NCBI GenBank assembly: GCA_942493035.1
Contig: OW818666.1
Span: 1,240,001-1,304,000, forward strand
Direction of reading: 5' to 3'
Source of the DNA: WRGT01 sp942493035
GTDB lineage: Bacteria > Spirochaetota > UBA4802 > UBA5550
DNA: 64,000 nt
The position numbers and the translations under genes are program-made. Below, piece by piece: positions 51,956-60,347 of the stretch. Below the pieces are notes generated by a model that was not told the origin of the DNA, did no database searches, and was given only the letters and a program-made list of their open reading frames with translations. The first letter of the stretch is position 1; each line of letters begins with the position of its first letter.

Positions 51956-53800
51956 ATGAAAATTATACGTATAGTTATTATTCTTTTCATAGTTTTAATG
52001 GCCTTTAACCTTAGCCGGTGCTCAGATGATTCTTCTGATTCAGATGATGATGTGAAACCTGCAGAATTCAGTATTACAAAAGTCGAATGTAGTCCCGATG
52101 TTTATCTTGGACATCCTATCAGTGTTACAGTAACCATTTCATCAGTTGATGAAAGAGAAAATGTTCCTGTGATTCTTAATCTTGCAAAAGAAACAGAAAT
52201 TGACGATGCCGAAGTTTCCATGTATTCTGCAGGAAGTTATATAATACCAACTGTCAGCAGCGGAGTGAATCAGTATCAGATCAGTGTCACTGTTCCCGCA
52301 CATTCAATTGATGCCGGAGAATACAAACTGGCAGCTATGCTGGACCCCGCTGCTGTTATCTCAGAAGAAAAAGAGGAATGCCGGCAGAGCGATGATCCTG
52401 CATCCGACAGCGAAAAAGAGTGTTACAACGAAAGCATGATGGCACCTATTAATGTAAAACTAGATTTCGTAAATACTCCTGACCTTCTGATCGAGGAAAT
52501 ACTGCTTACTTCAGATGTCGCGACTGTAACTACAGGTGACACTTCTCCCGACTTTATTTCAGGTACAGTGAAAATTAAATCTGTAGCTAAAGGTATGATC
52601 AATGTGCCGGTTCGTATTGTACTTGAGAAGGATGGTGTCGAGTATACAATGATGATTTGGGACAGTGAAATTGAAGGTTACGTAAATGATTACATGATAG
52701 GAGAGTTGAAAAATAATATTTCTAAAAGTATACCATTTTCTCTTCGAGTTGATTCGACTTTAACGGATCAACTCGTAAATGGAGAAAACCAGATGACTAT
52801 AAAAGCCGTAATCGATCCCGATAATCTTACTCCTGAAGCTTATATCGAAGGAATGAGCGGCGGTGAAACCAATAATTCAATTTCTAAACAGATTACCATT
52901 GTTAAGGATGTCACTGTCGTTAAAAGCAATGTATATAGTCCTAATCAAAAAGCCACAGGGACTTCAGGACTTAATTTCAGTAAATCATTTTCTCAGACTT
53001 TTGGTTCCGGCACTATAGGTGCATTCCCGGGATTTTCATCACGGGCCTCACTTAATGAAAATGGCGCAGCGGGTTTTACCGGTGGCGGGGTTGATATAAG
53101 TATCTTTAATCAATCATTTTCATTCGTCAGGATGGAAGCTTCAGCTGCGGCTATGCCTCATAAATTATCAAGTTCATACTGTGATATTTATCTGCGCTTC
53201 ACTACTCAGACATTGTACAGTTTTCACATTGATGGTGAATACTCATGGGACAAGGATTGGACTGTTTATAAATCAAAAGGCTATACCGCAACATTCTGGG
53301 CCAGCTGTATACCTGTAAATATATCAGCCGGTGCTCAGGGTACGATGGGATTTGCTGTTTCATTTACTGTTGGAGATACTCTTGAAGCAACTGCATCAGA
53401 GTTTGCCAATGCAGGAGCTTATGCAAGCGCCTCTGTCGGTATCGCAGGAATCTTTGAAGGCGGAGTTAAATGTAATCTGAATCTGATCAATATTGAATAC
53501 AAAGCAATAGTAAATGCAGGTATGGAGCTGAGCGATGGGGCGCAGCAGATTCGCGGACAACTTCAGGAGCAGATAATCTGCGTCCTTGCAGGGCCAAACG
53601 GTTCTTTGAATTTTTTTGTCAGGTATCCGTTTCTACCTATGTGTTATAAAAAATTTTTCGGGAGAAAATGGTGGTATCCCTGTGGAGCACCCGGGACAAA
53701 GGAGGATCTGTACCCGATAGTGTCTTTTTCAACTTGGAATATGACTATACCGCTCCTGGATCTTACACAGGATACTCCATGGATTAATACAGGTCTTTAA
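51956..53800 (+). CDS. Large hypothetical lipoprotein
   Basis: 614 residues. Lipobox LSRC (Cys about 22) is followed by an acidic SDDSSDSDDD linker. Two beta-sandwich domains (about 40-175 and 180-310) resemble CARDB folds (ITKVECSPDVYLGHPISVTVTI...). A C-terminal domain is rich in Gly, Ala and aromatics (about 340-560) and has several Cys pairs. It is exported and probably outer-membrane attached. It lies between the TAXI protein and the HEAT protein, 23 and 6 bases apart. Function unknown. Confidence 0.7.
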   Translation: MKIIRIVIILFIVLMAFNLSRCSDDSSDSDDDVKPAEFSITKVECSPDVYLGHPISVTVTISSVDERENVPVILNLAKETEIDDAEVSMYSAGSYIIPTVSSGVNQYQISVTVPAHSIDAGEYKLAAMLDPAAVISEEKEECRQSDDPASDSEKECYNESMMAPINVKLDFVNTPDLLIEEILLTSDVATVTTGDTSPDFISGTVKIKSVAKGMINVPVRIVLEKDGVEYTMMIWDSEIEGYVNDYMIGELKNNISKSIPFSLRVDSTLTDQLVNGENQMTIKAVIDPDNLTPEAYIEGMSGGETNNSISKQITIVKDVTVVKSNVYSPNQKATGTSGLNFSKSFSQTFGSGTIGAFPGFSSRASLNENGAAGFTGGGVDISIFNQSFSFVRMEASAAAMPHKLSSSYCDIYLRFTTQTLYSFHIDGEYSWDKDWTVYKSKGYTATFWASCIPVNISAGAQGTMGFAVSFTVGDTLEATASEFANAGAYASASVGIAGIFEGGVKCNLNLINIEYKAIVNAGMELSDGAQQIRGQLQEQIICVLAGPNGSLNFFVRYPFLPMCYKKFFGRKWWYPCGAPGTKEDLYPIVSFSTWNMTIPLLDLTQDTPWINTGL

Positions 53801-53806
53801 TTCAGG

Positions 53807-55636
53807 ATGAAGAAGTATATTATAATATCATTTATCTGCCTGTGTGTACTCATCGTTTATTCTCTTATTCCGTCAATAACACCGTTATTCTGGCAGAGCG
53901 GTGCCCGTCAGATGTATGACTTCAGTTATAAAAATGATCTGACAGTCACGCTTCCTTTCGGCAGCGTGATGACAAGCAGACAGAAGATTTCGGGCATTTT
54001 AAATATGCGCGTCAATGATGTCGGCCGCGACAGGATTCAGCTTGGATTCCAGATGTCTCCGGTTTCTGTCGTGGTGGATGGAAAGAATGTCACCAATCTT
54101 GAAAAAATCCTTTCGTCATTTTTTCTTGCAGAGATTAAGCCGGACGGGGAATTTATCCGTTTCATTTTTAATTCAGGTATTTCAAAAGAGGAAGAAAAAA
54201 TAATAAAAAGTATAATCCGGTCATATCAATCCATTATCGTTCCGGGAAAATTTAATTCATGGGGAAAGATTGAGGAGGATGGAATTGGAGAATACAAATC
54301 TGTGTATCGGGCTAAAAAAGGGTATATTGTAAAACAGAAGCAGATATATAACCGCATTAATAATACAGGTCTCTATCAATTAAAAAACTCAAAAATGAAT
54401 GCAGCTATAGGTGAAAATTCCAAGATTATAATTAATTATGTAAAGTCTTCTAACTGGATATATTCAATACGAGGTGTTGACAACATTGAATTTATAATGA
54501 ATAAAAAGCAGATGGCAGCATCTCATATTGAAACTACGCTTAAACTTGCTGACTACAATCCTGATATAAATCTTAACATCTGGAAAGAAGAGAATTTATT
54601 TTCGACACTGGAGGCTGTTTGGGGATCGGGCAGGCAAAAAGGCGGGTCTGTACTTAACGATGATGAAGCTCTTTCTCTAAAGAAAAAATTTGAAGGTAAA
54701 ACTTTCAATGGAATACTGAAAAAATTTACAGTTACAGGGAACATGGTCCCCTGGGAATCAATAAGTTTACTAAAAGATTATCTTACGGTTAATCCTGCTC
54801 AATGTGTACTTGTTTCGAAATATCTTCTTGGAGGAAGTCTGAATAATGTTCAGCAGGCTGCTCTCATCCATGTTCTTGAACTAACCGGCCATAGTGATGC
54901 ACAGAATACTCTTCTTAATATTGTAAACAGCCGATCTCACACCGATATGAACCGTGTAAGATCGATAATAGCTCTTAGCGGAATAAGCAGACTCTCGGAT
55001 GATTCTGTTGCGGGTCTTCAGAATTTATGGGAATCAGGAGAGAAGGGTGTTGACCGCGAATTGTCGGATACAGCTATTCTGGCTCTCGGAAATATCAGCA
55101 GTCTGCAGAATGAAGATGCCGGAGATGAAGATGCAGTTCGCCGTAAAAAAAATATTAATGATTTTATTGAAAAGAAATTATCTGAAGCATCGGATACATC
55201 TTCCATAGCGACAATATTGACCGCTATACAAAATACTGGAGACAGTGCATTTATTGATCAGGTCATGCCCCGGATGAATGATGGCGATTTGAGAATCCGC
55301 ATATCAGCGGTAAATGCCGCTATTGCAATCGGAGACGACAATACCTGTAAAACAGTCGCAGCACTGCTGGGTGTTGAAAAAGAAGGGCGTGTAAAAACAG
55401 CAATACTCGATTCATTGTATGACAGGCCTGGTATGAATTCTGCTGTGGATTTTATTATCAGCGGGATAAATGATGAAAGCGATCCAAATTTAAGAAAATC
55501 TATGATCCGCTATCTTGTAAAAAATCGAAATTCATATCCTGAAATAAAAAATATACTGGAGATGTCTCTTCAATCGGAAACAGATTCCGAAAATCGTAGA
55601 TTGATATATCAGGGTATTTATTCAAAACAGGATTAA
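53807..55636 (+). CDS. Envelope protein with beta-sheet N-terminus and HEAT-repeat C-terminus
   Basis: 609 residues. An N-terminal signal anchor (IIISFICLCVLIVYSLIP). Residues about 40-290 are beta-rich (YDFSYKNDLTVTLPFG...LNMRVND, then QLGFQMSPVSVVVDG). Residues about 300-605 are helical repeats (ISLLKDYLTVNPAQC.., AALIHVLELTGHSDAQNTLLNIV, LSDTAILALGNIS, ISAVNAAIAIG). This order recalls the N-sheet plus alpha-helical domain of vitellogenin-type large lipid transfer proteins; that likeness is inference. It may bind lipid between membranes. Confidence 0.65.
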   Translation: MKKYIIISFICLCVLIVYSLIPSITPLFWQSGARQMYDFSYKNDLTVTLPFGSVMTSRQKISGILNMRVNDVGRDRIQLGFQMSPVSVVVDGKNVTNLEKILSSFFLAEIKPDGEFIRFIFNSGISKEEEKIIKSIIRSYQSIIVPGKFNSWGKIEEDGIGEYKSVYRAKKGYIVKQKQIYNRINNTGLYQLKNSKMNAAIGENSKIIINYVKSSNWIYSIRGVDNIEFIMNKKQMAASHIETTLKLADYNPDINLNIWKEENLFSTLEAVWGSGRQKGGSVLNDDEALSLKKKFEGKTFNGILKKFTVTGNMVPWESISLLKDYLTVNPAQCVLVSKYLLGGSLNNVQQAALIHVLELTGHSDAQNTLLNIVNSRSHTDMNRVRSIIALSGISRLSDDSVAGLQNLWESGEKGVDRELSDTAILALGNISSLQNEDAGDEDAVRRKKNINDFIEKKLSEASDTSSIATILTAIQNTGDSAFIDQVMPRMNDGDLRIRISAVNAAIAIGDDNTCKTVAALLGVEKEGRVKTAILDSLYDRPGMNSAVDFIISGINDESDPNLRKSMIRYLVKNRNSYPEIKNILEMSLQSETDSENRRLIYQGIYSKQD

Positions 55637-55687
55637 TTATAATCTAAAAGATAGAATGGAAGATCCGGTCAGAGGAATGTTCTGTTT

Positions 55688-57562
55688 ATGAAAAAGCAGG
55701 TGAATTCAATGAAAATCAGTATTGATGATATCCATGATCTGCTGCTTGAAGATCCAATCTTTAAGCAGGGGAACTATCTTTTATTATCGCGATTACTATC
55801 GCATGTTTTCGAAAAAAAATACAGCAAAGGCGAAACTATCTATAGTTTTGATGAAAATGCTGAGTTTCTTTATATGGTACTTCATGGGAGCGTTTCTCTT
55901 CTTCTTCCGGGAAAAAAGAAAATTATAATTTCTGAATCAGGCAGATTAGGTGAAGAATGCGGAACTGATCTCAAACATTATCTTTCTACTGCTGTTGCTG
56001 AAACAGATGTTCATGTTGTAGTTATACCAAAATCATGTATCTCTGATCTGACTCTATCCTGTCCGGGCATGAAGGCGGATTTTTACAGTTCACTTTTTAA
56101 TTATAACACAGACACACATTCTATGAAATCAGTTAGCGATGATCAGTCCGGAAAAGGGAGAGAGAGGATATTCAGCAAACAGGTGGCAGGATGGCTTAGC
56201 ATTGTAATACTGTTTCCTGCAACGATTTTGATAGGTCTTGCCTTCGGTCAGGAAATTCAGGTAAGTTTATTTATGGCTATTCTGATTGTTACATTACTCA
56301 TGTGGATATTTAAACTTGTGGATGAATATATCCCTGCACTTTTTGCAGTATTCATAACAGTCAGTATGGGGCTGGCTCCTCCGAAGGTTGTTCTTTCAGG
56401 TTTTATCTCAGACGGATTTTTTCTGGCTTTGAGTGTTTTCGGCTTGAGCTCAGTAATCCTAAGCTCTGGTCTGAGTTACCGCGTTCTCCTTCTTCTTCTA
56501 CTGCGTCTGCCAGGAACACAATTCTGGATGAATTTTGGAATTTTAATGCTTGGTATATTGATAACTCCATTACTACCGACTGCAAACGGAAGGGTTGTTC
56601 TTATAAAGCCGTTTCTTGCCGATATGATTGTGGCGCTCGGATACAAAAAACAGGATAAGGCAGCCACATGTATGTCGGTCTCATCGTTCACCGGTGTCAC
56701 TATACTTTCAGGTGTTTTTCTTACCAGTAAAAGTGTTAACCTCATTATATTCGGTATGCTTTCCCCTCAGGAGCAGGATCAGTTTCACTGGCTTGCATGG
56801 CTGTTCAGCTCTTCAGTAACAGGGTTTGTAATGATTCTGCTATATTTTATAGCAATGTCAATTTTCTACAGAAACGGTGAGAGTTTAAACATAAACAGAG
56901 AAATAATCGCGACACAGCTTAAAATGCTCGGAAAGATGAAAGTACGCGAATGGGCGGCAGTGTTCGGGATTTTGATTTTTTTTGCAGGTATATTCACATG
57001 TTCATTCCATGAAATACAGCCTCCATGGATAGCTCTTGCTGTTTTATATTTTTTACTTCTATTCGGATTTCTCAGAAAGGATGAGTTCAGAGATAAAACA
57101 GACTGGCCTTTTCTTATCTACCTGGGGTGCATCGTCGGCATAGTGGCCACTTTTAATTATGTCGGGCTCAGTGCAGTTCTTATACAAAAACTCTCGATTT
57201 TCGGTGATACAATGAGGTCTAATTTTTATCTATTTGTACTTTCACTGAGTATAATTGTAATTATCATCAGAATTTTTGTTCCGATCAATGCCGCAATCAT
57301 TATTATTGCCACGGTTTTCATGCCCGTTGCAGCAGTGAGCGGAATCAGTCCCTGGGTAATCGGTTTCATTGTACTGGTTATGGGGGAAATGTGGTTTTTC
57401 CCGTATCAATGTTCTTTCTATCTCCAATTTCAGCCAGGTGATAAAGAAGTCGCAGTTTATAATGAAAAATCATTTTTAAAATTCAATGTCATTGTCAATC
57501 TTATTAAAATTGCGGCTATTTATGCTTCAATACCTTTCTGGAAATTGATTGGATTATTATGA
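55688..57562 (+). CDS. cNMP-binding domain fused to SLC13/DASS anion permease
   Basis: 624 residues (ATG 55688; ATG 55709 with AGGTGA is an alternative). Residues about 15-130 are a cyclic-nucleotide-binding beta-roll (YSKGETIYSFDENAEFLYMVLHGSVSLLLPG). From about 165 there are about 12 TM helices typical of divalent-anion/Na+ symporters (ALFAVFITVSMGLAPPKVVLSGFISDGFFLALSVFGLSSVIL, PLLPTANGRVVLIKPF, FVPINAAIIIIATVFMPVAAVSG). A regulated carboxylate or sulfate importer is plausible. Confidence 0.82.
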   Translation: MKKQVNSMKISIDDIHDLLLEDPIFKQGNYLLLSRLLSHVFEKKYSKGETIYSFDENAEFLYMVLHGSVSLLLPGKKKIIISESGRLGEECGTDLKHYLSTAVAETDVHVVVIPKSCISDLTLSCPGMKADFYSSLFNYNTDTHSMKSVSDDQSGKGRERIFSKQVAGWLSIVILFPATILIGLAFGQEIQVSLFMAILIVTLLMWIFKLVDEYIPALFAVFITVSMGLAPPKVVLSGFISDGFFLALSVFGLSSVILSSGLSYRVLLLLLLRLPGTQFWMNFGILMLGILITPLLPTANGRVVLIKPFLADMIVALGYKKQDKAATCMSVSSFTGVTILSGVFLTSKSVNLIIFGMLSPQEQDQFHWLAWLFSSSVTGFVMILLYFIAMSIFYRNGESLNINREIIATQLKMLGKMKVREWAAVFGILIFFAGIFTCSFHEIQPPWIALAVLYFLLLFGFLRKDEFRDKTDWPFLIYLGCIVGIVATFNYVGLSAVLIQKLSIFGDTMRSNFYLFVLSLSIIVIIIRIFVPINAAIIIIATVFMPVAAVSGISPWVIGFIVLVMGEMWFFPYQCSFYLQFQPGDKEVAVYNEKSFLKFNVIVNLIKIAAIYASIPFWKLIGLL

Positions 57563-58599
57563 AAAATAAAATAACAATTATTCTCTCTTCACTTTTTTTT
57601 ATTCAATTCATAATTATGCTGCTGGTATTCAATCTCAACAAACCGCGTCTGTTGATAATCCACAGCTATTATCACGATTATTCATGGGTAAAAGAGGTTA
57701 ATGAGGGTATAAATCAGATTTTAAAGAAAGAAAATAATTATTGTATCCGCTGGCATTATCTGGATACAAAACGACATCCATGGGCCAATTATAAAATACA
57801 GGCCGGGAAAGTGGCTCGTCGACTAATTAGTGACTGGAAGCCGGATCTGATAATCACAATTGATGATGACGCTCAGGAATATGTAGGAAAACATTACATA
57901 AATGATTCTTCGCTAAAAATTGTTTTCTGCGGAGTAAATAATGATCTAAAAAAATATGGTTACAATAATGCTGCCAATGTAACCGGAATTCTGGAAAGAC
58001 CTCCACTTGATGCTGTAAAAGAAGGACTTTTCACTATCTTTCAAACAGGAAAAGACAGTTTACCACTACGTGTTTTTTTTATCGGGGATAAATCAGAAAC
58101 CGTTATCGGTGATGAGGAGTGGTGCAGAAAATTTAACTGGAATCCTATCCAATACTCAGGTTCCGAACTTGTGGATTATTTTGACGACTGGAAAAAGGCC
58201 GTATTAAAAGCACGAAGTCAGGCGGATGTAATTCTTGTTTCAAACTACAGGAGAGTGATGAGATATAGAAATATGCCGGATGGGGAGCTTGTACCTCCTG
58301 ATGAGATCATAGGTTGGACTGAAGCGAATTCAGCCATCCCCGTAATAGGTGTAAATATTTTTTTCTCTGAGGATGGAGGTATGCTGGGGATTGCCACATC
58401 TCCAAATGAACAGGGTGAAGCCGCGGCAAAAATGGCAGTTGATATTCTTAATAACAAAACAGATACTGCAAAGATACCGGTGCTTAAGACGTCACGTTTT
58501 GTTGTTACGATGAAAGAATCTTTGATTACTAAACACGGTTATAAAATTCCAATGATATATGAAGCATGTGCCCGAACCGGCAATAATTTTTATAAATAA
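57559..58599 (+). CDS. ABC-type periplasmic binding protein (ABC_sub_bind family)
   Basis: 346 residues. N-terminal TM/signal (ITIILSSLFFIQFIIMLLVF) then a two-lobe Rossmann fold: RLLIIHSYYHDYSWVKEVNEGI, PDLIITIDDDAQEYVGKHYINDSSLKIVFCGVNND, and AAAKMAVDILNNKTDTAKIPV near the C-terminus. It resembles the PF04392 group, often a sensor input rather than a transporter part. The ATG overlaps the permease stop (ATGA), showing coupling. Confidence 0.82.
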   Translation: MKNKITIILSSLFFIQFIIMLLVFNLNKPRLLIIHSYYHDYSWVKEVNEGINQILKKENNYCIRWHYLDTKRHPWANYKIQAGKVARRLISDWKPDLIITIDDDAQEYVGKHYINDSSLKIVFCGVNNDLKKYGYNNAANVTGILERPPLDAVKEGLFTIFQTGKDSLPLRVFFIGDKSETVIGDEEWCRKFNWNPIQYSGSELVDYFDDWKKAVLKARSQADVILVSNYRRVMRYRNMPDGELVPPDEIIGWTEANSAIPVIGVNIFFSEDGGMLGIATSPNEQGEAAAKMAVDILNNKTDTAKIPVLKTSRFVVTMKESLITKHGYKIPMIYEACARTGNNFYK

Positions 58600-58601
58600 A
58601 A

Positions 58602-58690
58602 ATTAACTGTTTAAAAACCGTTGATATTTTATATCTGCCGCGCCACCGGCGCGGCAGATATAAAATATCAACACCAGTTTATGAGCAGTC
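58602..58690. repeat. Family-B inverted repeat, copy B4
   Basis: Right arm CACCAGTTTATGAGCAGTCA as in the 20314 copy. The centre is a perfect 24-bp stem (58621-58644 with 58648-58671; TTGATATTTTATATCTGCCG and its complement) closed by a 3-base loop. It can also act as the terminator of the TAXI operon. Confidence 0.8.
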
Positions 58691-58693
58691 ACA

Positions 58694-58721
58694 TGCCCCG
58701 CCGCCTCTGGCGGCGGGGAAA
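58694..58721. repeat. Family-A core hairpin
   Basis: GCCCCGCCGCC-TCTG-GCGGCGGGG, the palindromic centre of family A without its arms, directly after the family-B copy. Confidence 0.65.
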
Positions 58722-58817
58722 TAATTCACAAGTAATGGCTCAACTTGATAAAGTTAAGCGACTTACTTATTAGATACAATAAAATGTATTATTATATATT
58801 TTAAAAGAGAGGATGTC

Positions 58818-59540
58818 ATGAAACATAAATCTTTAGTCCGTACCGCATTTCTTATTCCGCTTTTATTTTTATTCTTATTCGTATCTGCGGAAGAGACTAA
58901 AAAAAATGCTGCTGTTGAAATTAAACCATATTTCAAAAGTATTGATCCCGATATTCTGAATTTTCTCCCTCCGCCACCTGCAGATGGTTCACCGGAACAG
59001 CAGTCTGAACTTTTTCTGTTAAGACATGTGACCGGGACAAGAACAAAGGCTCAGCTTGTGGAAGTTGAATCACAGCTTGTATTGACAGGATTTTCATTTT
59101 CACCGGTAATCGGACCATGGTTTAAAACAGAATCGCTTCCGAAAACTACAGCATTTTTCTTACGTGTTGATAAAACAGCAAAAGATGTATCTGACAGAGG
59201 TAAAGGTTTCTGGAAACGGATACGGCCTTATGATATAGATCAGAACATTGCTCCTCTTAAAAAAGAGAAGAGCTTCAGTTATCCAAGTGGTCATTCAAAC
59301 CGGGGCGCAGTTTATGCAGCAGTTCTGGCTGAACTTTTTCCTGAAAAGCGGGATGCATTACTGAGTTACGGATTCAATGCCGGATGGAACCGTATTGTTG
59401 CCGGGGTACATTATCCGAGTGATGTCTTTGCCGGACGGATTCTCGGGATGACTATAGCTGGAAGGCTGATAAAAGATCCCGGATTTCTGAAAGATCTTGA
59501 AGAGGTCCGTTCCGAAATCCGGTCCGTAAAACCCAGGTAA
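58818..59540 (+). CDS. PAP2-family class A acid phosphatase
   Basis: 240 residues. Signal peptide (KHKSLVRTAFLIPLLFLFLFVSA). The phosphatase tripartite motif is KX6RP (KGFWKRIRP), PSGH (SYPSGHS) and RX5HX3D (NRIVAGVHYPSD); the usual Ser before R is Asn. This is a vanadium-peroxidase-like fold acting on phosphomonoesters in the periplasm. GAGAGGA precedes the start. Likely monocistronic. Confidence 0.93.
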   Translation: MKHKSLVRTAFLIPLLFLFLFVSAEETKKNAAVEIKPYFKSIDPDILNFLPPPPADGSPEQQSELFLLRHVTGTRTKAQLVEVESQLVLTGFSFSPVIGPWFKTESLPKTTAFFLRVDKTAKDVSDRGKGFWKRIRPYDIDQNIAPLKKEKSFSYPSGHSNRGAVYAAVLAELFPEKRDALLSYGFNAGWNRIVAGVHYPSDVFAGRILGMTIAGRLIKDPGFLKDLEEVRSEIRSVKPR

Positions 59541-59554
59541 GCTTGTGTAAACAA

Positions 59555-60346
59555 TTACTCCGGGAATACTTGAATAAAACGCTCTTTCATTGCTGCAAAT
59601 TTTGCGTCATGAAAGATGAAGAGTTTATAATTGGTTTTATTAAGCATATCCAGAAACTTTTTATTATTACTAAGGTTAACAGAAGATCCGTTAGCCAGAT
59701 TCTTTGCAACATTATCACGGACATATGCTTCATCACCGGTAAAACAGTACTCAGAAGCGCCATGTTTGAAGAAAACAACAGATGATCCCTTTGTGTGCCC
59801 GCCGATCTTTTTAATATTAAACATGTCGTAAAGAAGATAGCTTTCATCAAACTGAATGACGTTTGTATTACCGCTGAAAAACTTTTTCACTTCGCTCATA
59901 CTTTTCCCTTTATTCAGGTCTGCAAGTTCATCCTTATTGATAAAAAACCTGGCATTCTTGAAACGATGAGCATTGCCGATATGGTCAAAGTGCGCATGAG
60001 TAATAATTACATCTGTAATCTTATCTGAATCGATTCCGTTTTCTCTGAGTATTGCTACCGGATCTTTAAAGTCCGTGATCCCGAACATCTTAACCATCTT
60101 ATTATCATTAAAACCGGTATCAATAAGAATCTTCTTATCACCATATTCAATGTAGTAACATATCCAGCTGAACGGTACAGTCCCGCCGGACTTATCCCCC
60201 TGAAAGACAAATCTTTTCTGAAAGTCGGATTTGCCGTATTTTACAGCATGAATCTTCAATGTGTTCCCGCCGCTGAAACACTCGGTGTTCAGGGCGGTTA
60301 TCACGGTGAAAACCAGAAGCAGTTTTATAAATTTTCTGTTGATCAT
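59555..60346 (-). CDS. Exported metallo-beta-lactamase-fold hydrolase
   Basis: 263 residues with signal peptide (KLLLVFTVITALNTECFSG). Metal ligands: VIITHAHFDHIGNA (HxHxDH), IGGHTKGS (His), CFTGDEAYV (Asp) and LFIFHDAKF (His). The outline fits N-acyl-homoserine-lactonase-like enzymes, but the substrate cannot be set. ATG 60346 lies one base after the stop of the membrane aminopropyltransferase-like gene. Confidence 0.9.
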   Translation of the reverse strand: MINRKFIKLLLVFTVITALNTECFSGGNTLKIHAVKYGKSDFQKRFVFQGDKSGGTVPFSWICYYIEYGDKKILIDTGFNDNKMVKMFGITDFKDPVAILRENGIDSDKITDVIITHAHFDHIGNAHRFKNARFFINKDELADLNKGKSMSEVKKFFSGNTNVIQFDESYLLYDMFNIKKIGGHTKGSSVVFFKHGASEYCFTGDEAYVRDNVAKNLANGSSVNLSNNKKFLDMLNKTNYKLFIFHDAKFAAMKERFIQVFPE

Positions 60347-60347
60347 G

